Shown piece after piece: positions 36,099 to 44,575 of a stretch of DNA of 64,000 nucleotides. How positions within the stretch are numbered: the first letter of the stretch is position 1; every line of letters starts with the position of its first letter. A program made the position numbers and the translations under genes. The stretch comes from Acidiferrobacteraceae bacterium (lineage in GTDB: Bacteria; Pseudomonadota; Gammaproteobacteria; Arenicellales; UBA868): contig PBJL01000030.1 of the NCBI GenBank assembly GCA_002721105.1, positions 6,833 to 70,832 on the forward strand. Reading direction: 5' to 3'. The notes beneath the pieces are model-generated. The model was given only the letters and a program-made list of their open reading frames with translations. It did not search any database and was not told the origin of the DNA.

Positions 36099-37136
36099 TT
36101 AACCTCCAATATGGGACATTTCTACACGGCCTGAACGATTCACTTCAATCGGTAATTGACCTCGAATTTGGGAATACTGATCCTTTCGATTCGACCAAAT
36201 GGATCGGATGCATTTTGTTAAGGCCTTATCACTAGCTCCTTCACGTACCAATTTCTTAAGATCATGCCCCTGACTCGCGAACAAACAAGTATAGAGGACT
36301 CCCACAGCAGAAATACGCGCTCGACTACAGTCACTACAAAAAGGCTCAGTAACTGATGAAATAAATCCTATCTCACCAGAGCCATCTAAATAACGCCAAC
36401 GCTTAGCTACCTCGCCGTCATAATTTGGAGAAGTGGGAACAATTGGAAAATCATGTTTGATAATACTAATCATTTGGCTAGCCGGCACAACTTCATCGAT
36501 CTTCCAACGATTAGTAGATCCAACATCCATAAATTCTATGAACCGCAAAATTATACCTGTTTTCCTAAAATAATTAGCTAAGTCTAAGATGCTATGTTCA
36601 TTAAAACCACGACGAATAACGGCATTGACTTTTATCTGATCAAATTCAGCTTTACGCGCATTTTCAATACCCTCAAGTACTTTCTTGATAGGTACATTTA
36701 CATCATTAACTCTCTGAAAAGTCTTTTCATCTAACGCATCGAGGCTAATATTTATCCGCCTCAATCCCGCTTCACGAAGCCGAATCGCCCTATCCTTAGT
36801 TAACATTGATGCGTTGGTTGTCATGCTAACATCGCGTATGCCATCGATAGAGGCAAGCATTTCGATTAATTGTTCTAAATCTCTTCGAATTAAAGGTTCA
36901 CCACCAGTAATTCTTAGCTTTCTAACGCCGTTGATTGCGAACACTTTTGCAATACGAAATATTTCCTCAAGTCGGAGTAACTCGCCTCTTGGTACAAACT
37001 GGTAATTAGGCCCAAAAATCTCACGCGGCATGCAGTAAACACATCGAAAATTGCAACGATCAGTTACAGAGATACGCAGATCCCGAATCGGTCGGCTCAA
37101 TTGATCTTTAATCTCAATAGTACTATTTATGCCCAT
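36099..37136 (-). CDS. moaA: GTP 3',8-cyclase (molybdenum cofactor synthesis)
   Basis: Radical-SAM enzyme for the first step of molybdopterin synthesis. The SAM cluster cysteines are Cys28, Cys32 and Cys35 (TDRCNFRCVYC). The second cluster is formed by FCSDCSRARIS and the later TCLFA cysteine. The C terminus ends in the twin glycine SHIGG required for activity. It overlaps the 3' end of the FAD-oxidoreductase gene by 14 bases, so the two are translationally linked. Other moa genes are not in the window. The link to a redox module of tungsten-enzyme type is notable. Confidence 0.95.
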   Translation of the reverse strand: MGINSTIEIKDQLSRPIRDLRISVTDRCNFRCVYCMPREIFGPNYQFVPRGELLRLEEIFRIAKVFAINGVRKLRITGGEPLIRRDLEQLIEMLASIDGIRDVSMTTNASMLTKDRAIRLREAGLRRINISLDALDEKTFQRVNDVNVPIKKVLEGIENARKAEFDQIKVNAVIRRGFNEHSILDLANYFRKTGIILRFIEFMDVGSTNRWKIDEVVPASQMISIIKHDFPIVPTSPNYDGEVAKRWRYLDGSGEIGFISSVTEPFCSDCSRARISAVGVLYTCLFASQGHDLKKLVREGASDKALTKCIRSIWSNRKDQYSQIRGQLPIEVNRSGRVEMSHIGG

Positions 37137-38379
37137 TATCTAGCCCGTGCGCTACAGCAACATACGCTTCCATTAACTCTAGGGGATTTTTTAACAAACG
37201 CTCTTTCCAATTTCCCAACCTTAGCTTAGATTGTATGAGTCCACGAATAACACCAATGTGCTCTGTTAAGCCCAACGCGTTTGCGCCCACAAGCACATCA
37301 TTGTCGAACTGTAAATCAATATAACGGTATCGCTTGGGATCCGAAAGTTCTACCGACTCGCCCCCTTTGACGCCCTCCCATAAGCCGAAGGACGTCGAAA
37401 TTAGACCCATAGTATCAAGAATATTCATATTAAGGCAGCCACGATGCACAACTTCACTGCTTTCAACCATGTTTGCAGCTGCAACATTACCGTGCTCGAC
37501 GGCTGTTGGTTGTATCGCTTGAACGCTGTAGCCACCAGTAGAAAAGTCTCTACCTTGGCAAACATCACCAGCAGCATAAACATCCGAAATTCCAGTTTTT
37601 AAGTGATCATCCACTAGAATTCCATGGTCTATCTCAATTCCCGATCCTTCCAAAAAGCTGTTGTTCGGCTTAACTCCTGTAGCAGTAATCACCAAATCAG
37701 CAATCAAATTTTGGCCATCAGCAAGACACACCTCTAAAGGTTGGGTATCAGAAATTCCTACTACTTGAGTTCCAGTTAGCACCCGAACGCCTCGACCTTC
37801 GCACCAATTTTTTATTAGGTTGCCTGATACTTCATTCATCATTCTCGGAACCATGCGATTCTCGCGTTCAACCACCGTTAGATCTACGCCCCGTGACGCT
37901 AATGCCTCAAGAATTATGCATCCAATGAACCCCGCCCCCATCAGGACGACCTTAGAGTTAGGTTTAGCTCTTTGAGCTATATGTCGAGCGTCCTCCAGAG
38001 TCCAACAGTGGTGTACTCCCAATTGATCAACGCCTTCAATTGGAGGGGAAACAGGAGTTGAGCCTGTCGCAATCAAAAGCCGATCATACGAAAAAAATTT
38101 CTCTGACGTGAGTTCAATAGTTTTATGACTTGGGGAAACCGACATTACCCGACTTTGGATGATCTCGATATTCTTATCTTCAAAATAATTTTCTGACTTC
38201 CTTAGATAGGTTCCGTCCTCTTTAATACGATCTCTCAAAAGATACGGTATTGCCATTCGTGAGTATGGAGGCTCTGGTTCATCACTAATAATAACTACCT
38301 CTGACTCTGCGTCATATCGACGTAGCGCCTCAGCTCCCAAAACACCTGCCGGCCCCGATCCAATTATTACATGACGCAT
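37123..38379 (-). CDS. FAD/NAD(P)-dependent oxidoreductase, AorC-like
   Basis: A 418 aa pyridine-nucleotide-disulphide-type reductase. The FAD motif is VIIGSGPAGVLGAEAL (residues 4-19), PYSRMAIPYLL follows (about 39-49), the NAD motif is VVLMGAGFIGCIILEAL (about 145-161) and the second FAD motif DVYAAGDVCQG is near 262-272. No redox-active cysteine pair is seen. It resembles NirB-type and rubredoxin reductases and the FAD subunit of tungsten aldehyde oxidoreductase (AorC of Aromatoleum). The four-cluster ferredoxin gene lies 70 bases upstream and moaA follows with overlap. Confidence 0.8.
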   Translation of the reverse strand: MRHVIIGSGPAGVLGAEALRRYDAESEVVIISDEPEPPYSRMAIPYLLRDRIKEDGTYLRKSENYFEDKNIEIIQSRVMSVSPSHKTIELTSEKFFSYDRLLIATGSTPVSPPIEGVDQLGVHHCWTLEDARHIAQRAKPNSKVVLMGAGFIGCIILEALASRGVDLTVVERENRMVPRMMNEVSGNLIKNWCEGRGVRVLTGTQVVGISDTQPLEVCLADGQNLIADLVITATGVKPNNSFLEGSGIEIDHGILVDDHLKTGISDVYAAGDVCQGRDFSTGGYSVQAIQPTAVEHGNVAAANMVESSEVVHRGCLNMNILDTMGLISTSFGLWEGVKGGESVELSDPKRYRYIDLQFDNDVLVGANALGLTEHIGVIRGLIQSKLRLGNWKERLLKNPLELMEAYVAVAHGLDNGHK

Positions 38380-38449
38380 GTGTTAACTTCTCCAGGCAAC
38401 TATTACATTATCCAAGTGTAGTCGCGTTCAATTTCAATCACCAAACTAA

Positions 38450-38911
38450 TTATCTAATAGTTTTTTCGGCCCAACTTCGCATACGCTCATATCCAGTTGA
38501 ATCAGAATCAACGAACGTTATAGCCTCTGTCGGACATGCATCTGCACACGCCGGCGCTCCACCACATAGATCGCACTTTATAACAGTTCCCGTATCCTTG
38601 TTATAGTTGATGGTGCCAAAAGGACAAGCGATAGTGCATACCTTACATCCCACGCACCTATCTTCTAGAACATCCTTAGCGCCTGTAGCTAAGTTAATGA
38701 CAATGGCATCAACGGGACATGATTGCATACACCAAGCATCCGAGCACTGAGTGCATGTATAAGGTACAGAATAACGTCCATGTTCAAATTCGAACACCTT
38801 AATTCTTGATTTTGCAGGATTAAACACCCCCTCATTCTCAAACGAGCACGCCAATTCACACTGCAAACACCCAGTACACTTTTCAGCATTTATATGGAGT
38901 GATTTTTCCAT
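38450..38911 (-). CDS. Four-cluster [4Fe-4S] electron-transfer protein, AorA/HycB-like
   Basis: A 153 aa ferredoxin-like subunit. Sixteen cysteines occur in four sets: KCTGCLQCELAC (12-22), TCTQCSDAWCMQSCP (about 52-67), RCVGCKVCTIACP (about 84-96) and KCDLCGGAPACADACP (about 107-122). Proteins of this type (HycB, DmsB, AorA) pass electrons between a molybdenum or tungsten enzyme and another subunit. The catalytic partner is not adjacent: downstream comes the FAD protein, upstream a non-coding gap. It is the first gene of the run ending in moaA. Confidence 0.85.
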   Translation of the reverse strand: MEKSLHINAEKCTGCLQCELACSFENEGVFNPAKSRIKVFEFEHGRYSVPYTCTQCSDAWCMQSCPVDAIVINLATGAKDVLEDRCVGCKVCTIACPFGTINYNKDTGTVIKCDLCGGAPACADACPTEAITFVDSDSTGYERMRSWAEKTIR

Positions 38912-39219
38912 TAATTTTTTCCTTTAGGCTAGAGCTATCAAACAGCAGTTACATAGATAGCTAGCGTAGCTCCGGTATTTTTACCTATATTGTGCGTTAC
39001 CTAGGGAGAATTTAGCAATTTTTTGTTAGGATTTGTGATAAGCGGAGGGCTCGATACCAATAAAAACTGCTAGACCAACTATCTTAAGCTAAAAAGTCTT
39101 TCGATGATCTTGCCCTAAAACGCTAGAATTGTCTCTAATGACACATTCTACCTGCAATATGGTCTTTCAGAATACATTATTAAAATTAGCAAAACCAGAG
39201 ACTATCAGCCTAAAGACTA
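38912..39219. other. 308-base intergenic region
   Basis: An AT-rich gap between the ferredoxin-like gene (minus) and the flippase-like gene (plus). AGCTATC (38933-38939) and GATAGCT (38956-38962) form a 7 bp inverted repeat close to the ferredoxin start. I see no terminator, RNA gene or remnant of a tungsten-enzyme gene here. Confidence 0.4.
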
Positions 39220-40386
39220 ATGAATAGAACTCTTGTATTTACACTAAAGATGTCGGTATTCATCGCGCTATTCATTATTATTTTTTATGCAATAGATTGG
39301 CGTGATAGTTATTCCATCTTAAACCCTGAAGGCGAAGTTATTTTGCGTGTAGAGGGGGCTATCTTAGGAGAATGGAAAGATAAAGACGTACGCTTTGTTC
39401 CAAATAAAGCCACAACTGCTGAAATTATCAGAAAGGGCGGCACAAATGATGGAAAACAAATAATAATTAGTCCGAGCTTACCAACTTATCTTAAGAACCT
39501 CGATCTTCTGCTCTTTTCTTTAGGAGCGTTTTGTTTTGTAACTTCGATCATCATATTAAATATGCGTTGGTGGTGGCTACTGCGAGCTAATATGTTTAAT
39601 GTCGGTGTCCTCGAGGTACAAAAATTAGCCTGGATTGGATTTTTCTTTAACAATGTTATTCCAGGCTCCACAGGTGGTGACGTGGTCAAAGCTGTTTATA
39701 TCGCTAAAAGATTCTCTACTGATAAGGTATCAGCTCTTGTTTCAGTTTTTGTTGATCGTATAGTGGGCTTATTATCATTGTTATTTTTAGCATGTCTCGC
39801 AAGCTTAATGGCTGTGGATGATTTCCCTCAGATTGCAATCACTGTTTGGCTTTTAAGTCTCGGTGCTGCCCTGTTTGGTGCTTGTTTGATCAGCGCTAAT
39901 TTAAGAAAATTAATTCGTATTGATCATGTCATTAATCGTCTCCCCGGCAGGATAGCCAGGGTTTTACTAGAAATAGATAGATCAGTACTCCACTACCGTC
40001 AGCATCTACGGGGTATATCGGTATGGATATTCGCAAGTCCAATTACGTATAGCCTCTTTATTGCTAGCTTCTGGTTAATGGATAAATCTCTTGGCATCGG
40101 ATTAAGTATTCTTGAATACTGCTTCGTAGTGCCCATTGCTACCGTCATCCAGGGCATCCCTATTGCTCCAGCAGGTTGGGGTATTGGCGAAGCTGTTTAC
40201 GGTACATTGATTGGCAAAGTCGGCGCTCTAACGCAACCGACGATTGAGGGGGCAGAACAAATATGGAGGACACGTGGTGTGACTCTATCGGTGCTTCATC
40301 GAACACATGTTGTTGCATGGTCTTTAATTGGCGGTATTTTCTTTCTAATTCATCGTTCTAGAAGTCAAAATAGAAAACCTCATTAA
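39220..40386 (+). CDS. Lysylphosphatidylglycerol-synthase-TM-region family membrane protein
   Basis: A 388 aa polytopic inner-membrane protein of the UPF0104/AglD family (transmembrane part of MprF, flippase-like). An N-terminal helix (10-25) is followed by a periplasmic segment of about 75 residues, then about seven helices from residue 100. Conserved pieces are FFNNVIPGSTGGDVVKAVYIAKR (split: FFNNVIPGSTGGDV, then KAVYIAKR) and the C-terminal IPIAPAGWGIGEAVYG. No soluble aminoacyl-transferase domain is attached, so lipid translocation rather than lysinylation is the likely role. The lipid is unknown. Confidence 0.8.
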   Translation: MNRTLVFTLKMSVFIALFIIIFYAIDWRDSYSILNPEGEVILRVEGAILGEWKDKDVRFVPNKATTAEIIRKGGTNDGKQIIISPSLPTYLKNLDLLLFSLGAFCFVTSIIILNMRWWWLLRANMFNVGVLEVQKLAWIGFFFNNVIPGSTGGDVVKAVYIAKRFSTDKVSALVSVFVDRIVGLLSLLFLACLASLMAVDDFPQIAITVWLLSLGAALFGACLISANLRKLIRIDHVINRLPGRIARVLLEIDRSVLHYRQHLRGISVWIFASPITYSLFIASFWLMDKSLGIGLSILEYCFVVPIATVIQGIPIAPAGWGIGEAVYGTLIGKVGALTQPTIEGAEQIWRTRGVTLSVLHRTHVVAWSLIGGIFFLIHRSRSQNRKPH

Positions 40387-40464
40387 ATAAGCATATTAAT
40401 AAAGAATTTTGATTTAATGAAAAAAATACAAAAATCTAACTCAGGATAGGATTATCAGAAAATA

Positions 40465-41004
40465 ATGTTGCGAGTACGAATTAGATATCTGGAGATGACT
40501 CATAAGCCAGATTGCGTAACTCATATACGGCCGCCCCGACAATTCACGATTAAAGCTATACATCAGCCTGAGCCATCCTTTTATCGTTTTCTTTACCATC
40601 AAATTGGGGAGCCTTGGCTTTGGTATGAGCGCAGACTATTCAGCGATGATGAATTGATCTCCATTATTCATCGCAGTGATATTTCTGTTAATGTCCTATA
40701 TTCCCATGGGTCACCAGTAGGCTTTTTTGAGTTGGATAGTCGCTTTAACAATGAAATTGAGCTAGCATATTTTGGTCTACTCGAAAGTTTCATTGGGCAA
40801 GGTTTGGGTACATGGCTGCTTGATCAAGCACTAGATTTAGCCTGGTCAAAAAATCCGAATCGGATCTGGGTACATACTTGTAACTTAGACCATCCAAATG
40901 CAATTCGAGTTTATGAACGTGCTGGATTTGTTCTTTATCGCGAAAAAACTATTGAAATTGAAGACCCGAGAACTCAACCTTTCTGGCAGGCACCGCTTAT
41001 TTAG
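40465..41004 (+). CDS. GNAT-family N-acetyltransferase
   Basis: A 179 aa acetyl-CoA-dependent transferase. The acetyl-CoA loop lies in SFIGQGLGTWLLDQAL (Q/RxxGxG/A motif, about 110-125) and the C-terminal motif in LDHPNAIRVYERAGFVLYRE. The substrate is unknown. Its stop codon overlaps the last codons of parE on the opposite strand by four bases. The N-terminal 10-12 residues upstream of MTHKPD could be untranslated if a later start is used. Confidence 0.85.
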   Translation: MLRVRIRYLEMTHKPDCVTHIRPPRQFTIKAIHQPEPSFYRFLYHQIGEPWLWYERRLFSDDELISIIHRSDISVNVLYSHGSPVGFFELDSRFNNEIELAYFGLLESFIGQGLGTWLLDQALDLAWSKNPNRIWVHTCNLDHPNAIRVYERAGFVLYREKTIEIEDPRTQPFWQAPLI

Positions 41005-42893
41005 TTGAGCTCGGCCTTGTCACCTTTATCACTAAGCCAAGCTTTACGGTCTGGCGCTCTTTTTCGCCCAAGCAATAAATCTAATATTTTCTCTGCTTGG
41101 CCTTGTCGATCTAAATTTAATTGAATGAGTCGCCTCGTATTAGGGTTCATAGTAGTTTCTCGAAGCTGAATTGGATTCATCTCACCAAGACCTTTAAAGC
41201 GTTGAACAGCAATTGCTACTGACTTTTGTTCGGCTTTGATCCCATCCACAATTATTTTTCGTTCTTTTTCGTCAAGGGCATAAAAAACTTTTTTTCCACA
41301 ATCAATTCGGTATAAAGGTGGCATCGCAACGCATACCCTTCCTTCTGCTACGAGTGGCTTAAAATGTTTGAGAAATAATGCACACAGTAGTGTAGCAATG
41401 TGTGCACCATCAGAATCAGCATCAGCAAGAATACAAACACGTCCATAGCGCAGGCTCGACAAATCTGATGAGCCGGGATCGACACCAAGTGCTACAGCTA
41501 TATCATGAACCTCTTGAGAACTCAAGACTTCCGAGGGGTCAACCTCCCAAGTATTCAGAATCTTACCTCTCAAGGGCATTATCGCCTGGTAATCCTTATC
41601 CCTAGCCTGCTTAGCTGAACCTCCGGCGGAATCACCCTCTACCAAAAATAGTTCAGTTCGCTCCAAATCCTGCTCAATGCAATCCGCTAATTTCCCAGGT
41701 AAAGTTGGTCCAGATGCGATAGTCTTGCGGGCAACTTTTTTTCCTGCTCGAATCCTTAGTTGTGCATTGTCAATAGCTAATTGAGCTATTTGCTCTGCTT
41801 CTAGAGTATTCTGATTAAGCCATATACTGAACGCATCTTTAATTACATTATTTATAAATGTATTCGCATCTCTAGAAGCGAGTCGCTCCTTAGTCTGGCC
41901 ACTAAATTGTGGGTTCTCTAATCGTATAGATAGAACATAATTGCACCTAGCCCAAACATCCTCGGATGTCAATTTCACTCCTCTTGGTAAAAAATCTCTA
42001 AACTCACAGAACTCTCGTACAGCATCAGTTAAGCCAGCACGAAAACCATTAGTATGAGACCCGCCCTGAATAGTCGGTATTAAATTGACATAACTTTCAG
42101 TGGTTTGAGTTAAATCATCTGTCATCCATACTACCGCCCAATCTACCTCCTGATCATCACCACTAAAATGACCGAAAAATGTTTCTTCCGGCAGAAAATT
42201 CTCGGAATTGATTGCACTTAACAAATAATCTCTAACGCCATCTTGATATTTCCACTCCTCTGAATTCTTCGGTGTAACTTCATCCTTAAAAATTAGTTTT
42301 AACCCTGAACACAAGACCGCTTTTGCTCTTAAGAGCCGCTTTAGATTTGGAATAGAAAACTCTACATTATCAAAAAACTTAGTGTCCGGCCAAAATCTAA
42401 TTTGTGTTCCGGTATTCTTGCTGCCAACTATGCCCACACTTTTTAACGAAGTTTTAGGCTTGCCATCAACAAAGCTCATAAAAAACTTTTTACCGCTACG
42501 CTTGACGCTAACTTCCAATTTCTGAGACAAGGCATTGACAACCGATACGCCCACTCCATGAAGCCCCCCAGAAAATCGGTAATTCTTCGATGAAAACTTA
42601 GCTCCTGCATGTAACCGAGTCATGATTACTTCAACTCCACTAACCTTTTCACCCTTATGGTGATCAACCGGCATGCCACGGCCGTTATCAATCACAGAAA
42701 GCGACCCATCGTTATGATGTATGACTTCGATCTGATTGGCAAAGCCTGCAATAGCTTCATCAACACTATTATCCACCACTTCCTGAGCAAGATGGTTAGG
42801 TCGTTCAGTAATAGTGTACATTCCCGGCCGCTTACGAACCGGATCTAATCCTTTCAGAACTTCAATTGATGAAGAGTCGTATCTACTGGGCAT
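41001..42893 (-). CDS. parE: DNA topoisomerase IV subunit B
   Basis: ATPase subunit of the decatenating type II topoisomerase. The GHKL domain shows EVVDNSVDEAIAG, VIDNGRGMPVD and GGLHGVGVSVVNALS; the transducer has the K-loop QTKERLAS; the Toprim domain has EGDSAGGSAKQARD and DADSDGAHI. The C terminus keeps LGEMNPIQLRETTM. The residues QTKERL and the 630 aa length, without the 170-residue insertion of gamma-type GyrB, favour ParE over GyrB. It is a single gene. Confidence 0.92.
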   Translation of the reverse strand: MPSRYDSSSIEVLKGLDPVRKRPGMYTITERPNHLAQEVVDNSVDEAIAGFANQIEVIHHNDGSLSVIDNGRGMPVDHHKGEKVSGVEVIMTRLHAGAKFSSKNYRFSGGLHGVGVSVVNALSQKLEVSVKRSGKKFFMSFVDGKPKTSLKSVGIVGSKNTGTQIRFWPDTKFFDNVEFSIPNLKRLLRAKAVLCSGLKLIFKDEVTPKNSEEWKYQDGVRDYLLSAINSENFLPEETFFGHFSGDDQEVDWAVVWMTDDLTQTTESYVNLIPTIQGGSHTNGFRAGLTDAVREFCEFRDFLPRGVKLTSEDVWARCNYVLSIRLENPQFSGQTKERLASRDANTFINNVIKDAFSIWLNQNTLEAEQIAQLAIDNAQLRIRAGKKVARKTIASGPTLPGKLADCIEQDLERTELFLVEGDSAGGSAKQARDKDYQAIMPLRGKILNTWEVDPSEVLSSQEVHDIAVALGVDPGSSDLSSLRYGRVCILADADSDGAHIATLLCALFLKHFKPLVAEGRVCVAMPPLYRIDCGKKVFYALDEKERKIIVDGIKAEQKSVAIAVQRFKGLGEMNPIQLRETTMNPNTRRLIQLNLDRQGQAEKILDLLLGRKRAPDRKAWLSDKGDKAELN

Positions 42894-42966
42894 GTGGCAG
42901 CTTCTTGCAAATTTTGCGTTAGGTAAATACTAACAAATACTGCTAGTTAAACTGTGATGGAAAAAA

Positions 42967-43557
42967 CTAGTCTGAGGTCAAATCCGCCCGCAAAGAATCT
43001 GCTAACGCACCTGATACTAGACTAACGCTATGTTCATATTCAACATGATCAAATCCAATCGAAAACTCTTCTCCCGATTTAATTACCGCTCTCATGCTCT
43101 CAGGTAACTGGAAACGTAAAAAATGAACAGCCGATGTTTTGTGGGATGTGGTTCGGTCTAAATCCTCATCAGCAAGAGCAAAAACTGGATCTGCATCGCC
43201 AGTTTTAACCCAACACGAGTTTTCAATTCCTACAAATCGAGCCAATGCTGCGCGCCGCGCATCAACATCAGGTATTTGGATCATCATCGTCGCTTTCCAG
43301 TTATTGCCCTCTGGGATTAATGAATTATAGGCATCCAACTCATCTTGTATTCCCCTTCTCTCAAAGATTTTCTCGGTTCTGAGCATTTCCTGAATCTGGT
43401 AGGCTACCGTTTTTTTATCTTCAAAAAACAAAACAATATCGGGCCCTATCAAAATCTGTCGGGCTCTTTTATGGTCTATGACTCCAGCTCGATATGTATT
43501 TCTCACCTCATCATACTTCTCTAGAGACATCAAATCTTCTAACTTAATTTCATTCAT
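42967..43557 (-). CDS. DUF3501 family protein
   Basis: A 196 aa cytoplasmic protein of the DUF3501 family. The N-terminal pattern is LEKYDEVRNTYRAGVIDHKR, then the stretch PDIVLFFEDKKTVAYQIQEM and LRTEKI (about 37-63). Function is unknown. In other genomes this family is encoded next to rubrerythrin and an Fe-S protein of the HdrD/GlpC type, which suggests a peroxide- or iron-related role. Here the rubrerythrin gene is 100 bases upstream on the same strand, separated by a hairpin, but the Fe-S protein gene is absent. Confidence 0.8.
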   Translation of the reverse strand: MNEIKLEDLMSLEKYDEVRNTYRAGVIDHKRARQILIGPDIVLFFEDKKTVAYQIQEMLRTEKIFERRGIQDELDAYNSLIPEGNNWKATMMIQIPDVDARRAALARFVGIENSCWVKTGDADPVFALADEDLDRTTSHKTSAVHFLRFQLPESMRAVIKSGEEFSIGFDHVEYEHSVSLVSGALADSLRADLTSD

Positions 43558-43583
43558 CTAACTGGATCCCATTTCAAATAAAC

Positions 43584-43620
43584 AAAAAAATGGGCCGATC
43601 CAAGCCGGCCCCTCTTTTTG
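43584..43620 (-). terminator. Hairpin terminator between rubrerythrin and DUF3501 genes
   Basis: GGGCCG (43592-43597) pairs with CGGCCC (43606-43611) around an 8-base loop. On the minus strand seven T residues follow the stem (43590-43584). On the plus strand a T-tract also follows (43615-43619), so it could stop transcription from both sides. It should limit read-through from rubrerythrin into the DUF3501 gene. Confidence 0.8.
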
Positions 43621-43656
43621 CTTCTAACCCAAGGCCTATCGCCCTTTGTTTACTAA

Positions 43657-44076
43657 TCAACCATCAAGTCCGTCTAAAGCGCGTTGAAAACGATTTGCAT
43701 GGGAACGTTCCGCTTTTGCTAAAGTCTCAAACCAATCAGCGATCTCATCAAACCCTTCGTCTCTCGCCGTCTTTGCCATTCCGGGGTACATATCCGTGTA
43801 CTCATGCGTTTCACCAGAAATTGCAGCTTTTAAGTTATCACTCGTGGCGCCAATTGGTAGGCCTGTTGCGGGGTCACCAACTGCCTCAAGATGCTCTAAA
43901 TGTCCATGTGCATGTCCCGTTTCCCCTTCGGCCGTCGAACGAAATACTGCAGAAACATCGTTATAACCCTCGACATCAGCTTTTGCTGCAAAATAAAGAT
44001 AGCGTCGATTTGCCTGTGATTCACCCGCAAATGCATCTTTTAGATTTTGCTCGGTATGGCTCCCCTTTAGTTCCAT
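43657..44076 (-). CDS. Rubrerythrin-type di-iron protein without rubredoxin domain
   Basis: A 139 aa four-helix di-iron protein (erythrin type) for peroxide reduction or iron handling. The metal-binding pattern is visible: Glu19 in [12 protein letters not shown], a glutamate and histidine in [14 protein letters not shown] (about 50-63), Glu in [13 protein letters not shown] and the C-terminal [10 protein letters not shown]. The C-terminal rubredoxin domain of classical rubrerythrins is missing, so electrons must come from a separate donor. AAGGAG lies 7 bases before the ATG. A perfect Irr-type box is found 61-77 bases upstream, so iron control is likely. Confidence 0.9.
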   Translation of the reverse strand: MELKGSHTEQNLKDAFAGESQANRRYLYFAAKADVEGYNDVSAVFRSTAEGETGHAHGHLEHLEAVGDPATGLPIGATSDNLKAAISGETHEYTDMYPGMAKTARDEGFDEIADWFETLAKAERSHANRFQRALDGLDG

Positions 44077-44136
44077 ATACGATCTCCTTATAATTAATCG
44101 TTCATTAAAAATGTTCAGTATTCACAATGAAAATAC

Positions 44137-44153
44137 TTTAGAATGATTCTAAA
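44137..44153. promoter_or_regulatory. Irr-type iron box upstream of rubrerythrin
   Basis: TTTAGAATGATTCTAAA is a perfect 17-base palindrome and matches the alphaproteobacterial iron control element TTTAGAA-N3-TTCTAAA bound by Irr. It lies 61-77 bases upstream of the rubrerythrin ATG, around the expected promoter. Irr represses iron-storage and di-iron protein genes when iron is scarce. The site supports both iron regulation and an alphaproteobacterial origin. Confidence 0.75.
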
Positions 44154-44329
44154 ATATGCTAAGACCATCGTCAACGATAAGAGGTCTTTTCCGCAAATAA
44201 ATTATTCAATTAACGCTAAAAAATTAGGAATTTGATGTCAAGAACTATGTTCCAATTATTTGCAGGCTATGATAGGTTTGATATCAGGAAACTTGAGTCC
44301 TAATGAAATAATCAAAAATCTGAAATTCT

Positions 44330-44575
44330 GTGGCGCGATCAACTAAACCGAAATTAGCTGACTTTGAGAAATCACTTAAAGAACTCGAAGCGATAGTCGA
44401 GCGTATGGAAAAAGGTGAACAAAGTCTGGAGGCGTCACTCAAAGATTTTGAGCGAGGCAATGCCCTCGCGATAGCCTGTCGGGCGAGCTTAGATGATGCA
44501 GAACAAAGAGTCGAAAAGCTAGTCGAGAAAGCTGGAATTTTTGAACGGGAACCCTTCGAACCTGAGAGCGAGTGA
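44330..44575 (+). CDS. xseB: Exodeoxyribonuclease VII small subunit
   Basis: An 81 aa helical subunit of exonuclease VII. The family pattern FEKSLKELEAIVERMEKGEQ (residues 12-31), then LEASLKDFERGNAL, is clear. The start is GTG at 44330. The stop overlaps the GTG start of ispA by four bases (GTGA), so the genes are translationally coupled, as in many proteobacteria. The large subunit gene xseA is not in the window. Confidence 0.92.
   Translation: MARSTKPKLADFEKSLKELEAIVERMEKGEQSLEASLKDFERGNALAIACRASLDDAEQRVEKLVEKAGIFEREPFEPESE

Noticed and set aside
43590..44093. Plus-strand open frame of 167 codons covering the rubrerythrin gene
   Set aside because: It is the antisense shadow of a clear rubrerythrin with complete metal-binding residues, and it runs through the terminator hairpin.
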